This document shows positions 1 to 10,150 of a stretch of DNA of 34,012 nucleotides, in pieces. The stretch's first letter is position 1. Each line of letters starts with the position of its first letter. A model generated the notes under the pieces. That model did no database searches. It had not been told where the DNA came from and saw nothing but the letters and a program-made list of their open reading frames with translations. A program made the translations under genes and the position numbers. The stretch is from Pseudomonadota bacterium (GTDB lineage Bacteria > Pseudomonadota > Alphaproteobacteria > Rhizobiales > Phreatobacteraceae): contig JAEZGJ010000225.1 of the NCBI GenBank assembly GCA_023416965.1, forward strand, positions 1-34,012. Direction: 5' to 3'.

Positions 1-533
1 CTCCCGGCTCTGGCGCGGCGCCGCTCGACCTCGGCCAGCTCGCCGGCCGCGCGGCCGCCGATCCGAGCCTCGAGCCGCCGGAGCCGCGCTCGTCCATCCC
101 CGGCGCCGTGCCCTCGACCGGCAGCACCGGCACGCAGCCCGTCATCGCCGCCTCGCCCCGGGACGAGTACAATGCCGCGCTCGCCCTTCTCCAGCGCCGC
201 GACTACGAGCAGGCGGAGATCGCCCTGCGCGGTTTCCTGCAGAACCATCCGCGTGACCGGCTGGTGGGCGATGCCACGCACCAGCTCGGCGAAAGCATGT
301 TCCAGCGCCGCCAGTACCGCGAGGCCGCCGAGCAGTTCCTGAAAGTGTCCACCGACTATCCGCGCGCGGCGCGGGCGCCCTCCAGCCTGCTGCGCCTCGG
401 CCAGTCGCTGAATGCCCTCGGCGAGCGCGAGGCGGCCTGCGCCGCCTATGCCGAGTTCAATCGCAAGTTTCCGAATGCCAACGCCTCGACCAAGTCCGCC
501 GTGCTGAGCGAGCAGCGCCGTGCCAGCTGCTGA
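1..533 (+). CDS. cpoB: Cell division coordinator CpoB (YbgF), 3' part only
   Basis: The reading frame is open from position 3 with no stop, so the gene begins before the window and only its C-terminal part is seen. A Pro/Gly/Ala/Ser-rich linker (about the first 50 residues) leads into tetratricopeptide repeats beginning near DEYNAALALLQRRDYEQAE. The TPR units recur as Y..A...L, Y.EAAEQFLKVSTDYP and A..AYAEFNRKFPNA, the usual layout of the C-terminal TPR domain of CpoB. CpoB is a periplasmic partner of the Tol-Pal system that links peptidoglycan synthesis to outer-membrane constriction. The order cpoB-tilS-ftsH is typical of Rhizobiales, where tol-pal genes lie just upstream. The last 14 bases overlap the start of tilS. 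Family identity is supported by both the TPR pattern and the gene order; the N-terminal coiled coil cannot be seen. Confidence 0.9.
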   Translation, partial: PGSGAAPLDLGQLAGRAAADPSLEPPEPRSSIPGAVPSTGSTGTQPVIAASPRDEYNAALALLQRRDYEQAEIALRGFLQNHPRDRLVGDATHQLGESMFQRRQYREAAEQFLKVSTDYPRAARAPSSLLRLGQSLNALGEREAACAAYAEFNRKFPNANASTKSAVLSEQRRASC

Positions 534-1563
534 GGCCGAGGCGGCAGCGCCCCTCGCCGACGACGACATCCGCGACCTTCTCTCCTCCCTGTCTTCCCAT
601 GACCGCCTGGTCCTCGCCGTCTCCGGCGGGCCGGATTCCTGTGGGATGATGGCGGTCTTCGCCCGCTGGCGCGACATGGGCGGCACCGTGCCTGACCTCT
701 CCGTCGCCTGCGTCGACCATGGCCTGAGGCCGGAGGCGGCCGCCGAAGCGGCTGGTGTCGTCGCAGCCGCGGGACGCCTCGGCCTTGCCGCCACGCCCCT
801 GGGCTGGGAGGGCGAGAAACCGGGGAGCGGGCTGCAGGAGGCGGCGCGCGAGGCGCGCTACCGGCTCCTCGCCGACCATGCCCGCGCGATTGGGGCAGGC
901 GCCGTCGTCGTCGCCCATCACCTGGAGGACCAGGCCGAGACCGTGCTCATGCGGCTCGCCCGCGGGTCGGGGCCGCTCGGGCTCAAGGGCATGGCGGCAG
1001 CGAGCCGGCGCGAGGGGGTCGAGATCCTGCGGCCCTTCCTATGGGTGCCGAAGGCGCGGCTCGCCGCGACGGCGCTCGCGGCGGGTCTGGTGCCCGTGGA
1101 GGATCCGTCCAATGCCGATCCGGGATATACGCGGGTCCGGTTGCGGGGGCTGCTGCCGGAACTCGCCGCCGAGGGCCTCGACGCCGAGCGGCTGGCTATT
1201 CTCGCCGGCCGCATGAGGATGGTCGATGAGGCGCTCGCGCGCCATGCCGCGGACCTCGACGCCGCCTCGCGCCAGCGCAGCATCGTGCCGGGCACCGTGG
1301 TCTTCGACGGTGCCGGCTGGCTGGAGAAGCCGTTCATCGACGTGCAGCAGCTTCTGGCCGCCGTGCTGCGGGAGGTCGCCCCGGACGGGGCGCGGGAGCG
1401 GCTGGAGGCCCTCGAGGCGCTGACCGGGGCGGTGCTGATGGCCATCGCCGAGGGCGGGCCGCTGCGCCAGACGCTGCAGGGCGCGCTGGTGACGGTGACT
1501 GCGGCCGGGCGCGTCATCGTGGCGCGGGAGCCGCCGCGCCAGTCCGCCCGTAGCACGGGCTAA
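520..1563 (+). CDS. tilS: tRNA(Ile)-lysidine synthetase TilS
   Basis: TilS attaches lysine to C34 of the tRNA-Ile with CAU anticodon, using ATP, which changes both its codon reading (AUA) and its charging. The protein has 347 residues. The PP-loop ATP-binding motif SGGPDS is at residues 35-40, directly after a hydrophobic strand (LVLAV), and the family signature VVVAHHLEDQAETVLMRLARGSG follows in the N-terminal domain. The C-terminal third is short and divergent, as in other alphaproteobacterial TilS. The GTG start at 520 overlaps the end of cpoB by 14 bases, which suggests translational coupling. No strong ribosome binding site is seen before it. Identity is secure from the PP-loop and the gene order. 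Confidence 0.93.
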   Translation: MPAAEAEAAAPLADDDIRDLLSSLSSHDRLVLAVSGGPDSCGMMAVFARWRDMGGTVPDLSVACVDHGLRPEAAAEAAGVVAAAGRLGLAATPLGWEGEKPGSGLQEAAREARYRLLADHARAIGAGAVVVAHHLEDQAETVLMRLARGSGPLGLKGMAAASRREGVEILRPFLWVPKARLAATALAAGLVPVEDPSNADPGYTRVRLRGLLPELAAEGLDAERLAILAGRMRMVDEALARHAADLDAASRQRSIVPGTVVFDGAGWLEKPFIDVQQLLAAVLREVAPDGARERLEALEALTGAVLMAIAEGGPLRQTLQGALVTVTAAGRVIVAREPPRQSARSTG

Positions 1564-1624
1564 GGATCGGTCGACCGCAAAAGGCCACGAGGCACAACGC
1601 CTCACCACGCCCGCGCTTCTGCTC

Positions 1625-1656
1625 CTTGGCAAGACCCCTGCGCGCTCCTACATTGG
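1625..1656 (+). promoter_or_regulatory. Putative heat-shock (RpoH/sigma-32) promoter of ftsH
   Basis: In the 190-base tilS-ftsH gap, CTTG at 1625-1628 is followed after 18 bases by CCTACATTGG at 1647-1656. This fits the alphaproteobacterial RpoH consensus as I know it (CTTG, 17-18 bases, CYTATNTNNG) with one mismatch. ftsH belongs to the heat-shock regulon in many proteobacteria, so the position makes sense. The predicted transcript would start about 90 bases before the ATG. This is pattern matching by eye only. Confidence 0.45.
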
Positions 1657-1753
1657 GACGGGTAAGGGTTATGCCGCATGACGCATGAGCATGAGACGGC
1701 TTGCGCGCCATTTCGGCGCCTCGCGGCGGCCACACCCTAGGGATGGACAAGCG

Positions 1754-3673
<1,920 letters not shown>

Positions 3674-3700
3674 GGCCGGCGCAAGCATTTGGAATGAAGG

Positions 3701-3732
3701 AGGCGGGCAGCGATGCCCGCCTTCGTCGTTTT
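3701..3732 (+). terminator. Rho-independent terminator after ftsH
   Basis: An 8-bp stem, AGGCGGGC (3701-3708) with GCCCGCCT (3715-3722), has a 6-base loop and is followed by TCGTCG and then four T (3729-3732). It lies 28 bases after the ftsH stop codon. Confidence 0.75.
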
Positions 3733-3766
3733 GGGGGCTTTGGTCTTCGCTCCGAGCCTTGCAGTG

Positions 3767-3821
3767 GCCCCTCACCCTTAACCCTCTCCCGCTTGCGGGG
3801 AGAGAGTTAAGGGTGAGGGGC
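3767..3821. repeat. REP-like long palindrome, copy 1
   Basis: Bases 3767-3790 pair with 3798-3821 as a 24-bp stem with a single mismatch (3783 against 3805) and a 7-base loop GCTTGCG. It is non-coding and lies between ftsH and the next gene. The 13-base core TTAACCCTCTCCC (3778-3790) recurs exactly at 23782-23794, where it also forms a hairpin. The arms resemble the CCCTCACCC/ACCCTCTCCC palindromes scattered between genes in many proteobacteria. It could also stop transcription in either direction, but there is no T tract. Confidence 0.7.
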
Positions 3822-3923
3822 AGAAAGACGAGACACGCCGAGCCGGTGGACGCCTCTCTCCTCCGGCGCCCTTGAGCCCCACCCTGGTGCCGCCCACACT
3901 GCCCCTCTCAATCGGGGACGCCC

Positions 3924-5042
3924 ATGACCATCAGCCGCATCGAGCCCTTCATCCTGCACGTGCCGGTGACGGGCTCCTTCATCTCCGACTCGACCCACAC
4001 CCTGTCGCACTGGGGCGTCGCCGGCTGCCGCATCCACACGCGCGACGGCCGCGTCGGTACCGGCTTCACCGGCACCCATGCCGACCTCGCCGGCGACCGG
4101 CTGATCGCCCGCTGCATCGGCACTTCCATCGCCGAGCTGCTGACCGGCGAGGACGAGCGCGACGTCACGCGGCTCTGGCAGAAGGTCGCCCGCCATCCGC
4201 CGCTGCAATGGATCGGCCGCGCCGGCATCGTCCATCTCGCCCTCGGCGCCGTCGACGTGGCGCTGTGGGACCTCAAGGCAAAGGCCGCGGATCTGCCGCT
4301 CTGGCGCCTGCTGGGCGGGGCCACGTCGGAGCGTCTGACCGCCTACAACACCGATATCGGCTGGCTGTCGCTTTCCGACGAGGACCTGCTGGCGGGCGCG
4401 CGCCGGGCGGTGGAGGAGGAGGGTTTCCGCGGCATCAAGGTGAAGGTCGGCTCGGCCGAGATCGGCCGCGACATCGACCGGCTCGCCGCCGTTCGCCGCG
4501 CCGTCGGTGACCGCGTCACCATCGCCACCGACGCCAACGGCCGCTGGGACCTCGCCACCTGCCTGCGCTTCACGCGGCGCGCGGCCGGGCTCGACCTCCT
4601 CTGGTTCGAGGAGCCTCTCTGGTACGACGACGTGGAGGGCCATGTGCGGCTGGCGGCCGACGGCGGCATTCCCGTGGCGCTCGGCGAGCAGCTCTATACG
4701 GCGGAAGCCTTCTCCGACTTCATCCGCCGCAGCGCCATGCACTACGTCCAGCCGGACGTGGCGCGGCTCGCCGGCATCACCGAATATATCCGCGTCGCGG
4801 AAGCGGCCCATGCCGCCCGGCTCCCCGTGGTCGCCCATGCCGGCGACATGGGCCAGGTTCATGCCCATCTCTCCTTCTGGCACCCCGCGACCTCGTCCTT
4901 CGAATATATTCCGTGGATCGCCGGCTGTTTCGAGGAGCCGGTGACCGTGCGCGACGGCGATCTCGTCAGGCCCGAACTCCCCGGGGCCGGCACGTCGCTC
5001 CGGCCGGAGGCCTTCGAACGCTTCGCGAAAACGCTGGACTAG
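3924..5042 (+). CDS. Mandelate racemase-subgroup enolase superfamily enzyme
   Basis: This 372-residue protein is a member of the enolase superfamily, which abstracts a proton next to a carboxylate using a Mg2+ site in a TIM barrel. The residues expected for the mandelate racemase subgroup are all visible: KVK with K172 and K174, metal ligands D203 (ATDANG), E229 (WFEEPL) and E255 (LGEQLY), and the D278/H305 dyad (QPDVARLAG and VAHAGD). The gaps between them (29, 26, 26, 23, 27) equal those of mandelate racemase K166, D195, E221, E247, D270 and H297. Known members are racemases, acid-sugar dehydratases and cycloisomerases; the substrate cannot be read here, and no sugar-catabolic genes are adjacent. 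The gene stands alone between the palindrome and the c-di-GMP protein. Confidence 0.88.
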   Translation: MTISRIEPFILHVPVTGSFISDSTHTLSHWGVAGCRIHTRDGRVGTGFTGTHADLAGDRLIARCIGTSIAELLTGEDERDVTRLWQKVARHPPLQWIGRAGIVHLALGAVDVALWDLKAKAADLPLWRLLGGATSERLTAYNTDIGWLSLSDEDLLAGARRAVEEEGFRGIKVKVGSAEIGRDIDRLAAVRRAVGDRVTIATDANGRWDLATCLRFTRRAAGLDLLWFEEPLWYDDVEGHVRLAADGGIPVALGEQLYTAEAFSDFIRRSAMHYVQPDVARLAGITEYIRVAEAAHAARLPVVAHAGDMGQVHAHLSFWHPATSSFEYIPWIAGCFEEPVTVRDGDLVRPELPGAGTSLRPEAFERFAKTLD

Positions 5043-5096
5043 AGGCCAAAACGGTATCGTGACCCTTGCCCGGCGGCGCGCGGCGCGGCTAAGTCA

Positions 5097-8096
5097 GTGC
5101 CCAAGCATGTGAACGGGCGCCGCATTGGCGCCACAAGCGGGGCTCATGGCGTGACGCCTGTTCCAGAACCAGTGGTCACGACAAGGCTCCGACTGTTCCG
5201 CGTGCGACACATCCGCGTCCTCCTGCGTTCCCTCGCGCTGCTGCTGGCTGTGGCCTGCGGCCTCCTTCCCGGCACCCGGACCGCGGAGGCCGCCGATCCC
5301 GTGGCGGTGACCTCGGCATCACCGGCGATCAATCTCGGCCGCGCCGTCACCTTCGTGCCGGGGGAGGGGGACCGGGTCTCGGTGCCGACCGCGCCGGGCA
5401 GCGACGGCATCGTCCGCCGCATGGAGGTGCGCCAGACGCGCACGGATTCGAGCGCGGTCTGGGCGGTCTTCACCCTCGCCAACGCCACCGACGAGCAGGT
5501 CGACCGGCTGGTCGTCGTGCCGCATTACCGGCTGATCCGCTCCGGCCTGCTGCGGCCCGATCTCGGCGCCCAGCGGCTGGTGTCACTGACCCCGAGCCAG
5601 GGATTTCGGCCCGAGCGGCAGAACGCGGTGGACCAGGACGTCTTCCTCATCACCCTCGACCCCGGCACGACGGTGACCTTCGTCGCCGAGCTGCATGACC
5701 CGCGCATCCCGCAGATCACGCTGTGGCAGCCTGACGCCTTCAAGGACCGCGAGAACTCCTTCACGCTCTATCGCGGCATCATCCTCGGCATTGCCGGCCT
5801 GCTCGCCCTGTTCCTCACCATCCTCTTCGTGGTGAAGGGCTCGCTGATGTTCCCGGCGGCGGCGCTGCTGGCCTGGGCGGTGCTCGGCACCCTGGCCCTC
5901 GATTTCGGCTTCTGGACGCGGGTGATGGAGCTCGGGCCAACGGCGGTCGCCTTCTGGCGGGCGGTGGCGGAGGCGATCCTCTCCGCCACGCTGATGATCT
6001 TCCTCTTCGCCTATCTCGACCTCAACCGCTGGCATGTGCGCTACACGGTGCTGATGGCGGTGTGGCTCGCCTTCGCCGGCGGCATGGTGACGGTCGCCTG
6101 GTTCGACCCGCCGATCGCCGCCGGCATCGCCCGGCTCGGCATCGGCGCGGTGACCATCCTCGGCACGGTGATCCTCGTCTACCTGTCCTTCCTGCGCTAC
6201 GACCGGGCCATCAATCTCCTGCCGACCTGGGCGCTGTTCATGGTGTGGTCGGGGGCAGCCCTGCTCATGGTCTCGGGCCGCCTCAACAACGAGATTGCCG
6301 CGCCCGCCCTGCTCGGCGCGCTGGTGCTGCTCGTCATGCTCATCGGCTTCACGGTGATGCAGCACGCCTTCTCGGGCGCCGGCGTGCCGCGCGGTCTCGT
6401 CTCCGACACCGAGCGCAAGGCGCTGGCCCTCACGGGGGCCGGCGACATCATCTTCGACTGGGACGTCGGCACCAATCGCATCTGGGTCGGGCCGGAACTC
6501 GAGGCGCAGCTCGGCCTGAAGCGCGGGACGCTCGAGGGCGTCGCGACCAAGTTCGTCGAGGCGCTGCACCCGGCCGACCGCGACCGCATCCGCTCCACCC
6601 TCGACACGGTGGTGGAACATCGCCGGGGCCGCCTGGTGGAGGAATTCCGCCTGCGTTCGGCCGACGGCCACTTCGTCTGGATCATGCTGCGGGCCCGGCC
6701 GGTGGTCGGATCCGACGGCGAGGTGGTGCGCCTCGTCGGCACGCTGGCCGACATCACCGAGTTCAAGGCGGCCGAGGAGCGGCTGCTGCATGACGCGGTG
6801 CACGACAACCTCACCGGACTGCCGAACCGCGAGCTCTTCCTCGACCGGCTCGAAGCCGCGCTGATGAGCGGCCACGGCGACGAACCGCGCCGCCCGACCG
6901 TGCTCGTCCTCGACATCGATCGATTCAAGCAGGTCAACGATTCGGTCGGCATCTCGGTCGGCGACTCCATCCTGCTGACAGTGTCGCGGCGGCTCGCCCG
7001 CCTCCTGAAGCCGCAGGACACGCTGGCCCGGCTCAACGGCGACCAGTTCGGCATCATCCTCGTCTCGGAGCGCACGCCCGAGCGCATCACCGGTTTCGCC
7101 GAGACGATCCGCAAGGCGCTGCGCGCGCCCATCGCCTTCAGCGAGCGGGAGATCTTCCTCACCGGCTCCATCGGCATCGCGCTCGCCGACGGCACCCAGC
7201 GCAAGCGCGACGACCTCCTGAAGGACGCCGAACTCGCCGCCTATCACGCCAAGCGTCTGGGCGGCGACCGGATCGAGGTTTTCAAGCCGGCGCTGCGCGC
7301 CCACAAGAGCGACCGCCTGGCGCTGGAGAGCGACCTGAGGCGGGCGCTGGAGCGCGGCGAGATCGCTATCGTCTACCAGCCGGTGGTGCGTCTCGCCGAC
7401 CGGACCCTCGCCGGTTTCGAGGCGCTGGTGCGCTGGGACCATCCCCGCCTTGGGCGCCTGCCGCCGGCGGATTTCATCGCGATCGCCGAGGAGACGGGCC
7501 TCATCGTCGAACTCGGGCTCTTCGTCATGGACCGGGCGGCGCGCCAACTCGCCTCCTGGCAGCAGCTCATGCCACTGGAGCCGCCGCTCTTCACCGCCGT
7601 CAACGTGTCGAGCCGGCAGCTGCTGCGCCACGACCTGCTGCAGGATCTGAAGGGCGTGCTCGCCCGTTCCACCGTCGCCCGCGGCTCACTGAAGCTGGAA
7701 CTGACCGAGAGCCTGGTCATGGAGAACCCGGAATACGCAGCGCAGATGCTGCACCGGATCCGCGAGCTTGGCGCCGGCCTGTCGCTCGACGATTTCGGCA
7801 CCGGCTATTCCTCGCTCGCCTATCTCCAGCGCTTCCCCTTCGACACGATCAAGATCGACAAGAGCTTCGTGCGCGCCGACCAGCGCGGCGTGCGTCCGGT
7901 GATCCTGCGCACCATCATCGCGCTCGGCCAGGATCTCGGCATGGAGGTGGTGGCGGAAGGGGCGGAGAGCGATGCCGACGCCGTGGAACTGTTCCAGCTC
8001 GGCTGCGACTATGCGCAAGGGTTCGCCTTCGGCGAGCCGATGACCGCCGACCAGGCGACGAAGCTGCTCAAGGCCGCGCTCGCCCAGGCGGCCTGA
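5097..8096 (+). CDS. 7TMR-DISM/PAS/GGDEF/EAL membrane protein, RgsP-like
   Basis: The 999-residue product has an N-terminal signal or anchor segment (about 40-66, with AEA-ADP as a possible cleavage site), a periplasmic domain of about 160 residues, a block of about seven transmembrane helices (about 227-425), a PAS domain with PAC end (about 441-560), a GGDEF domain (about 565-735) and an EAL domain (about 740-995). The GGDEF motif is degenerate, NGDQF at 647-651, and the inhibitory site reads KPQD instead of RxxD. The EAL side looks intact: EALVRW at 775-780, LELTES, DDFGTGYSSL from 898, and KIDKSF. This layout matches RgsP, which I recall as a protein needed for polar growth in Sinorhizobium. 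It is probably a c-di-GMP phosphodiesterase or c-di-GMP sensor. The GTG start at 5097 is uncertain; other GTG codons lie downstream before the anchor segment. Confidence 0.85.
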   Translation: MPKHVNGRRIGATSGAHGVTPVPEPVVTTRLRLFRVRHIRVLLRSLALLLAVACGLLPGTRTAEAADPVAVTSASPAINLGRAVTFVPGEGDRVSVPTAPGSDGIVRRMEVRQTRTDSSAVWAVFTLANATDEQVDRLVVVPHYRLIRSGLLRPDLGAQRLVSLTPSQGFRPERQNAVDQDVFLITLDPGTTVTFVAELHDPRIPQITLWQPDAFKDRENSFTLYRGIILGIAGLLALFLTILFVVKGSLMFPAAALLAWAVLGTLALDFGFWTRVMELGPTAVAFWRAVAEAILSATLMIFLFAYLDLNRWHVRYTVLMAVWLAFAGGMVTVAWFDPPIAAGIARLGIGAVTILGTVILVYLSFLRYDRAINLLPTWALFMVWSGAALLMVSGRLNNEIAAPALLGALVLLVMLIGFTVMQHAFSGAGVPRGLVSDTERKALALTGAGDIIFDWDVGTNRIWVGPELEAQLGLKRGTLEGVATKFVEALHPADRDRIRSTLDTVVEHRRGRLVEEFRLRSADGHFVWIMLRARPVVGSDGEVVRLVGTLADITEFKAAEERLLHDAVHDNLTGLPNRELFLDRLEAALMSGHGDEPRRPTVLVLDIDRFKQVNDSVGISVGDSILLTVSRRLARLLKPQDTLARLNGDQFGIILVSERTPERITGFAETIRKALRAPIAFSEREIFLTGSIGIALADGTQRKRDDLLKDAELAAYHAKRLGGDRIEVFKPALRAHKSDRLALESDLRRALERGEIAIVYQPVVRLADRTLAGFEALVRWDHPRLGRLPPADFIAIAEETGLIVELGLFVMDRAARQLASWQQLMPLEPPLFTAVNVSSRQLLRHDLLQDLKGVLARSTVARGSLKLELTESLVMENPEYAAQMLHRIRELGAGLSLDDFGTGYSSLAYLQRFPFDTIKIDKSFVRADQRGVRPVILRTIIALGQDLGMEVVAEGAESDADAVELFQLGCDYAQGFAFGEPMTADQATKLLKAALAQAA

Positions 8097-8204
8097 ACCG
8101 TCCCGGCCTCCCGCACACGGCAGCCACGGCATGATGTTTGCTGGTGGAAGGCGAAGCCGCGCCCATCCGCCTTGCTCCGCGCATCCCCACTGCCGAGGCC
8201 CGCC

Positions 8205-8936
8205 ATGACGGCATCCATGTCGCAGTCCGCGCCGCAGTTTTCATCAACCGACGCCGCCCGGATCGTCAGCGAGATCGACCGTGACGGCTATGCCGCCATA
8301 ACCGGTTTCGTGTCCGAGGCCGACCTCGCCGAGGCCCAGCGGTTCGTGCGGGACGCGGTGGCGGCGAACGGCGGCAACTACCTCGACTTCAAGGGGGCCG
8401 AGCGCCTCGAGGGGACGTTCCTGCGCTCGCTCTCCGGTGACCAAGGCTTTCTCGATCTTTGCCGGGGCATCTACGAGCACAGCACCGGCCAGCCGGCGCC
8501 GGATGTTGGTTTCTACCAGGTGCTGCGCTGCCTCTCAGGCGGCCTCGCCCGCGCCAATTCCCTCACCTTCCACTACGATTCCTATGTACTGACCGCGCTG
8601 ATCCCGATCATCATGCCGGACCGCGGAACGCCGGGGGACCTGCTCATCATCCCCAACACACGAGCCGTCAGGTCCTCCTATCTCGGCAATCTCGTCGACA
8701 AGGTCATGCTCGACAACCCGCTGTCGCAGGGCGTGCTACGGATGCTCTACGCCCGCGGTTCGCGGCTCATCCGCCATGTGCCGCTGGTGCCCGGCACGCT
8801 CTACCTGTTCTACGGCTACCGGACGATCCACACGAACGAGGCTTGCGATCCCGACGCGATCCGCTCGACGGCCTTGTTCCATTTCGCCGATCCCCACGCG
8901 GGGAGCGGCCTGAAGACGCTGCTGCGCCAGCGCTGA
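8205..8936 (+). CDS. 2-oxoglutarate/Fe(II)-dependent oxygenase-like protein
   Basis: The 243-residue protein shows the facial triad of Fe(II)/2-oxoglutarate oxygenases: HYD with H123 and D125 in the segment TFHYDSYVLTALIP, and a distal H209 (TIHTNE). R220 lies eleven residues later, where the arginine that binds the 2-oxoglutarate carboxylate usually sits. The remaining sequence is predicted to be a soluble double-stranded beta-helix with an N-terminal helical part (DAARIVSEIDRDGYAAITGFVSEADLAEA) like that of phytanoyl-CoA or prolyl hydroxylase relatives. The substrate is unknown. I chose the ATG at 8205; a TTG at 8172 and an ATG at 8217 are in the same frame. The neighbours give no pathway. 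Confidence 0.72.
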   Translation: MTASMSQSAPQFSSTDAARIVSEIDRDGYAAITGFVSEADLAEAQRFVRDAVAANGGNYLDFKGAERLEGTFLRSLSGDQGFLDLCRGIYEHSTGQPAPDVGFYQVLRCLSGGLARANSLTFHYDSYVLTALIPIIMPDRGTPGDLLIIPNTRAVRSSYLGNLVDKVMLDNPLSQGVLRMLYARGSRLIRHVPLVPGTLYLFYGYRTIHTNEACDPDAIRSTALFHFADPHAGSGLKTLLRQR

Positions 8937-9033
8937 GGCCTTCCGCAGCGGGAGGGCTCCTCCCCGGCCGAGGGGATGGTCAGCGGCGCCATCCGCGGCG
9001 ATCATGGTCTCCCCCTCGACCAGGATCTCTCCC

Positions 9034-10044
9034 ATGACCCCGCGCAATCTCGGCCGCTCCGGCCTGAAGGTCTCGCCCATCTGCCTCGGCACCATGATGT
9101 TCGGCGGGCCCACCGACGAGAAGGACTCCGCTCGCATCATCGCGCGGGCAAAGGAGGCGGGGGTCAATTTCATCGACACGGCCGACGTCTATACCGAAGG
9201 CCGCTCGGAGGAGATCACCGGGCGGGCGATCAAGGCCGACCGCTCGCACTGGGTGCTTGCCACCAAGCTCGCCAACCCGACCGGTCCGGGGCCCAATGAT
9301 CGCGGCCTGTCGCGCCTCTACATGATGCGGGCGGTGGAGGCCTCGCTGAAGCGGCTGGGCACCGACGTCATCGACATCTACTACCTGCACAAGGAGGACC
9401 ATTCGACGCCGCTGGATGAGACGGTGCGGGCGCTCGGCGACCTCATCCGTCAGGGCAAGATCCGTCATTATGGCGTCTCCAACCACCGCTCCTGGCGCAT
9501 CGCCGAAATCTGCAACCTCGCCGACCGGATGGGCATCGACCGGCCCGTGGTCAGCCAGCCCTATTACAATGCCATGAACCGCATGCCCGAGGTCGAGCAC
9601 CTGCCGGCCTGCGGCTATTACGGCCTCGGCGTCGTGCCCTATTCGCCGCTGGCCCGCGGCATCCTCTCCGGCAAGTACGACCCGAAGGCGCCGCCGCCCG
9701 AGGGCTCGCGCGCGGGCCGCGCCGACGCCCGCATGATGCAGACGGAATGGCGCAAGGAATCGCTCGTCATCGCCCAGAAGCTGAAGGCCCACGCCGAGAA
9801 GCGCGGCATCACGCCCGGCCAGTTCGCCACCGCCTGGGTGCTGAACAACGCCTTCGTCACCGCCGCGATCGCCGGGCCGCGCACCATGGAACAGTTCGAG
9901 GACTATCTCGGCGCGCCTGAATACGGGTTCACGAAAGCCGACGAAGCGCTGGTGGACCGGCTGGTGCCGGCGGGGCACCCCTCGACGCCGGGCTATACGG
10001 ACCCCGCCTATCCGCTGGAGGGACGGGTGGCGCGGGGAGGGTGA
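9034..10044 (+). CDS. Aldo/keto reductase
   Basis: This is an NAD(P)H-dependent oxidoreductase with a TIM-barrel fold, 336 residues long. The catalytic tetrad is present: D48 and Y53 (FIDTADVYTEG), K78 (LATKLA) and H119 (YYLHKED). The C-terminal cofactor region carries the segment AIAGPRTMEQFEDYLGA, typical of the YajO/Tas-like branch of the superfamily. The ATG at 9034 is preceded by AGGA about nine bases upstream and gives the usual N-terminus (NLGRSGLKVSPICLGTMMFG). An in-frame ATG at 9004 would add ten residues without similarity. The substrate, probably a small aldehyde or ketone, is not evident. It converges with the frameshifted gene that follows. Confidence 0.9.
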   Translation: MTPRNLGRSGLKVSPICLGTMMFGGPTDEKDSARIIARAKEAGVNFIDTADVYTEGRSEEITGRAIKADRSHWVLATKLANPTGPGPNDRGLSRLYMMRAVEASLKRLGTDVIDIYYLHKEDHSTPLDETVRALGDLIRQGKIRHYGVSNHRSWRIAEICNLADRMGIDRPVVSQPYYNAMNRMPEVEHLPACGYYGLGVVPYSPLARGILSGKYDPKAPPPEGSRAGRADARMMQTEWRKESLVIAQKLKAHAEKRGITPGQFATAWVLNNAFVTAAIAGPRTMEQFEDYLGAPEYGFTKADEALVDRLVPAGHPSTPGYTDPAYPLEGRVARGG

Positions 10045-10150
10045 CGGCGCTCAGGCGAGCGAGGGAGCGCCGGGACCATCACCAGGTGGCGCGGGAGCCG
10101 GGATGGTGCGGCTGGAGGCGCGCACGGCCGCAGGTCTCGATCCGCCAGCC

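Noticed and set aside
5583..7631. A long open frame on the minus strand across the RgsP-like gene (682 codons).
   Set aside because: Antisense to strong PAS/GGDEF/EAL domains; composition dominated by His, Arg, Glu and Gly with no motif or ribosome site.
10046..10071. A GGCGCTC/GAGCGCC inverted repeat between the aldo/keto reductase and the frameshifted gene as a terminator.
   Set aside because: The loop is 12 bases and no T tract follows on either strand; too weak to list as a terminator.
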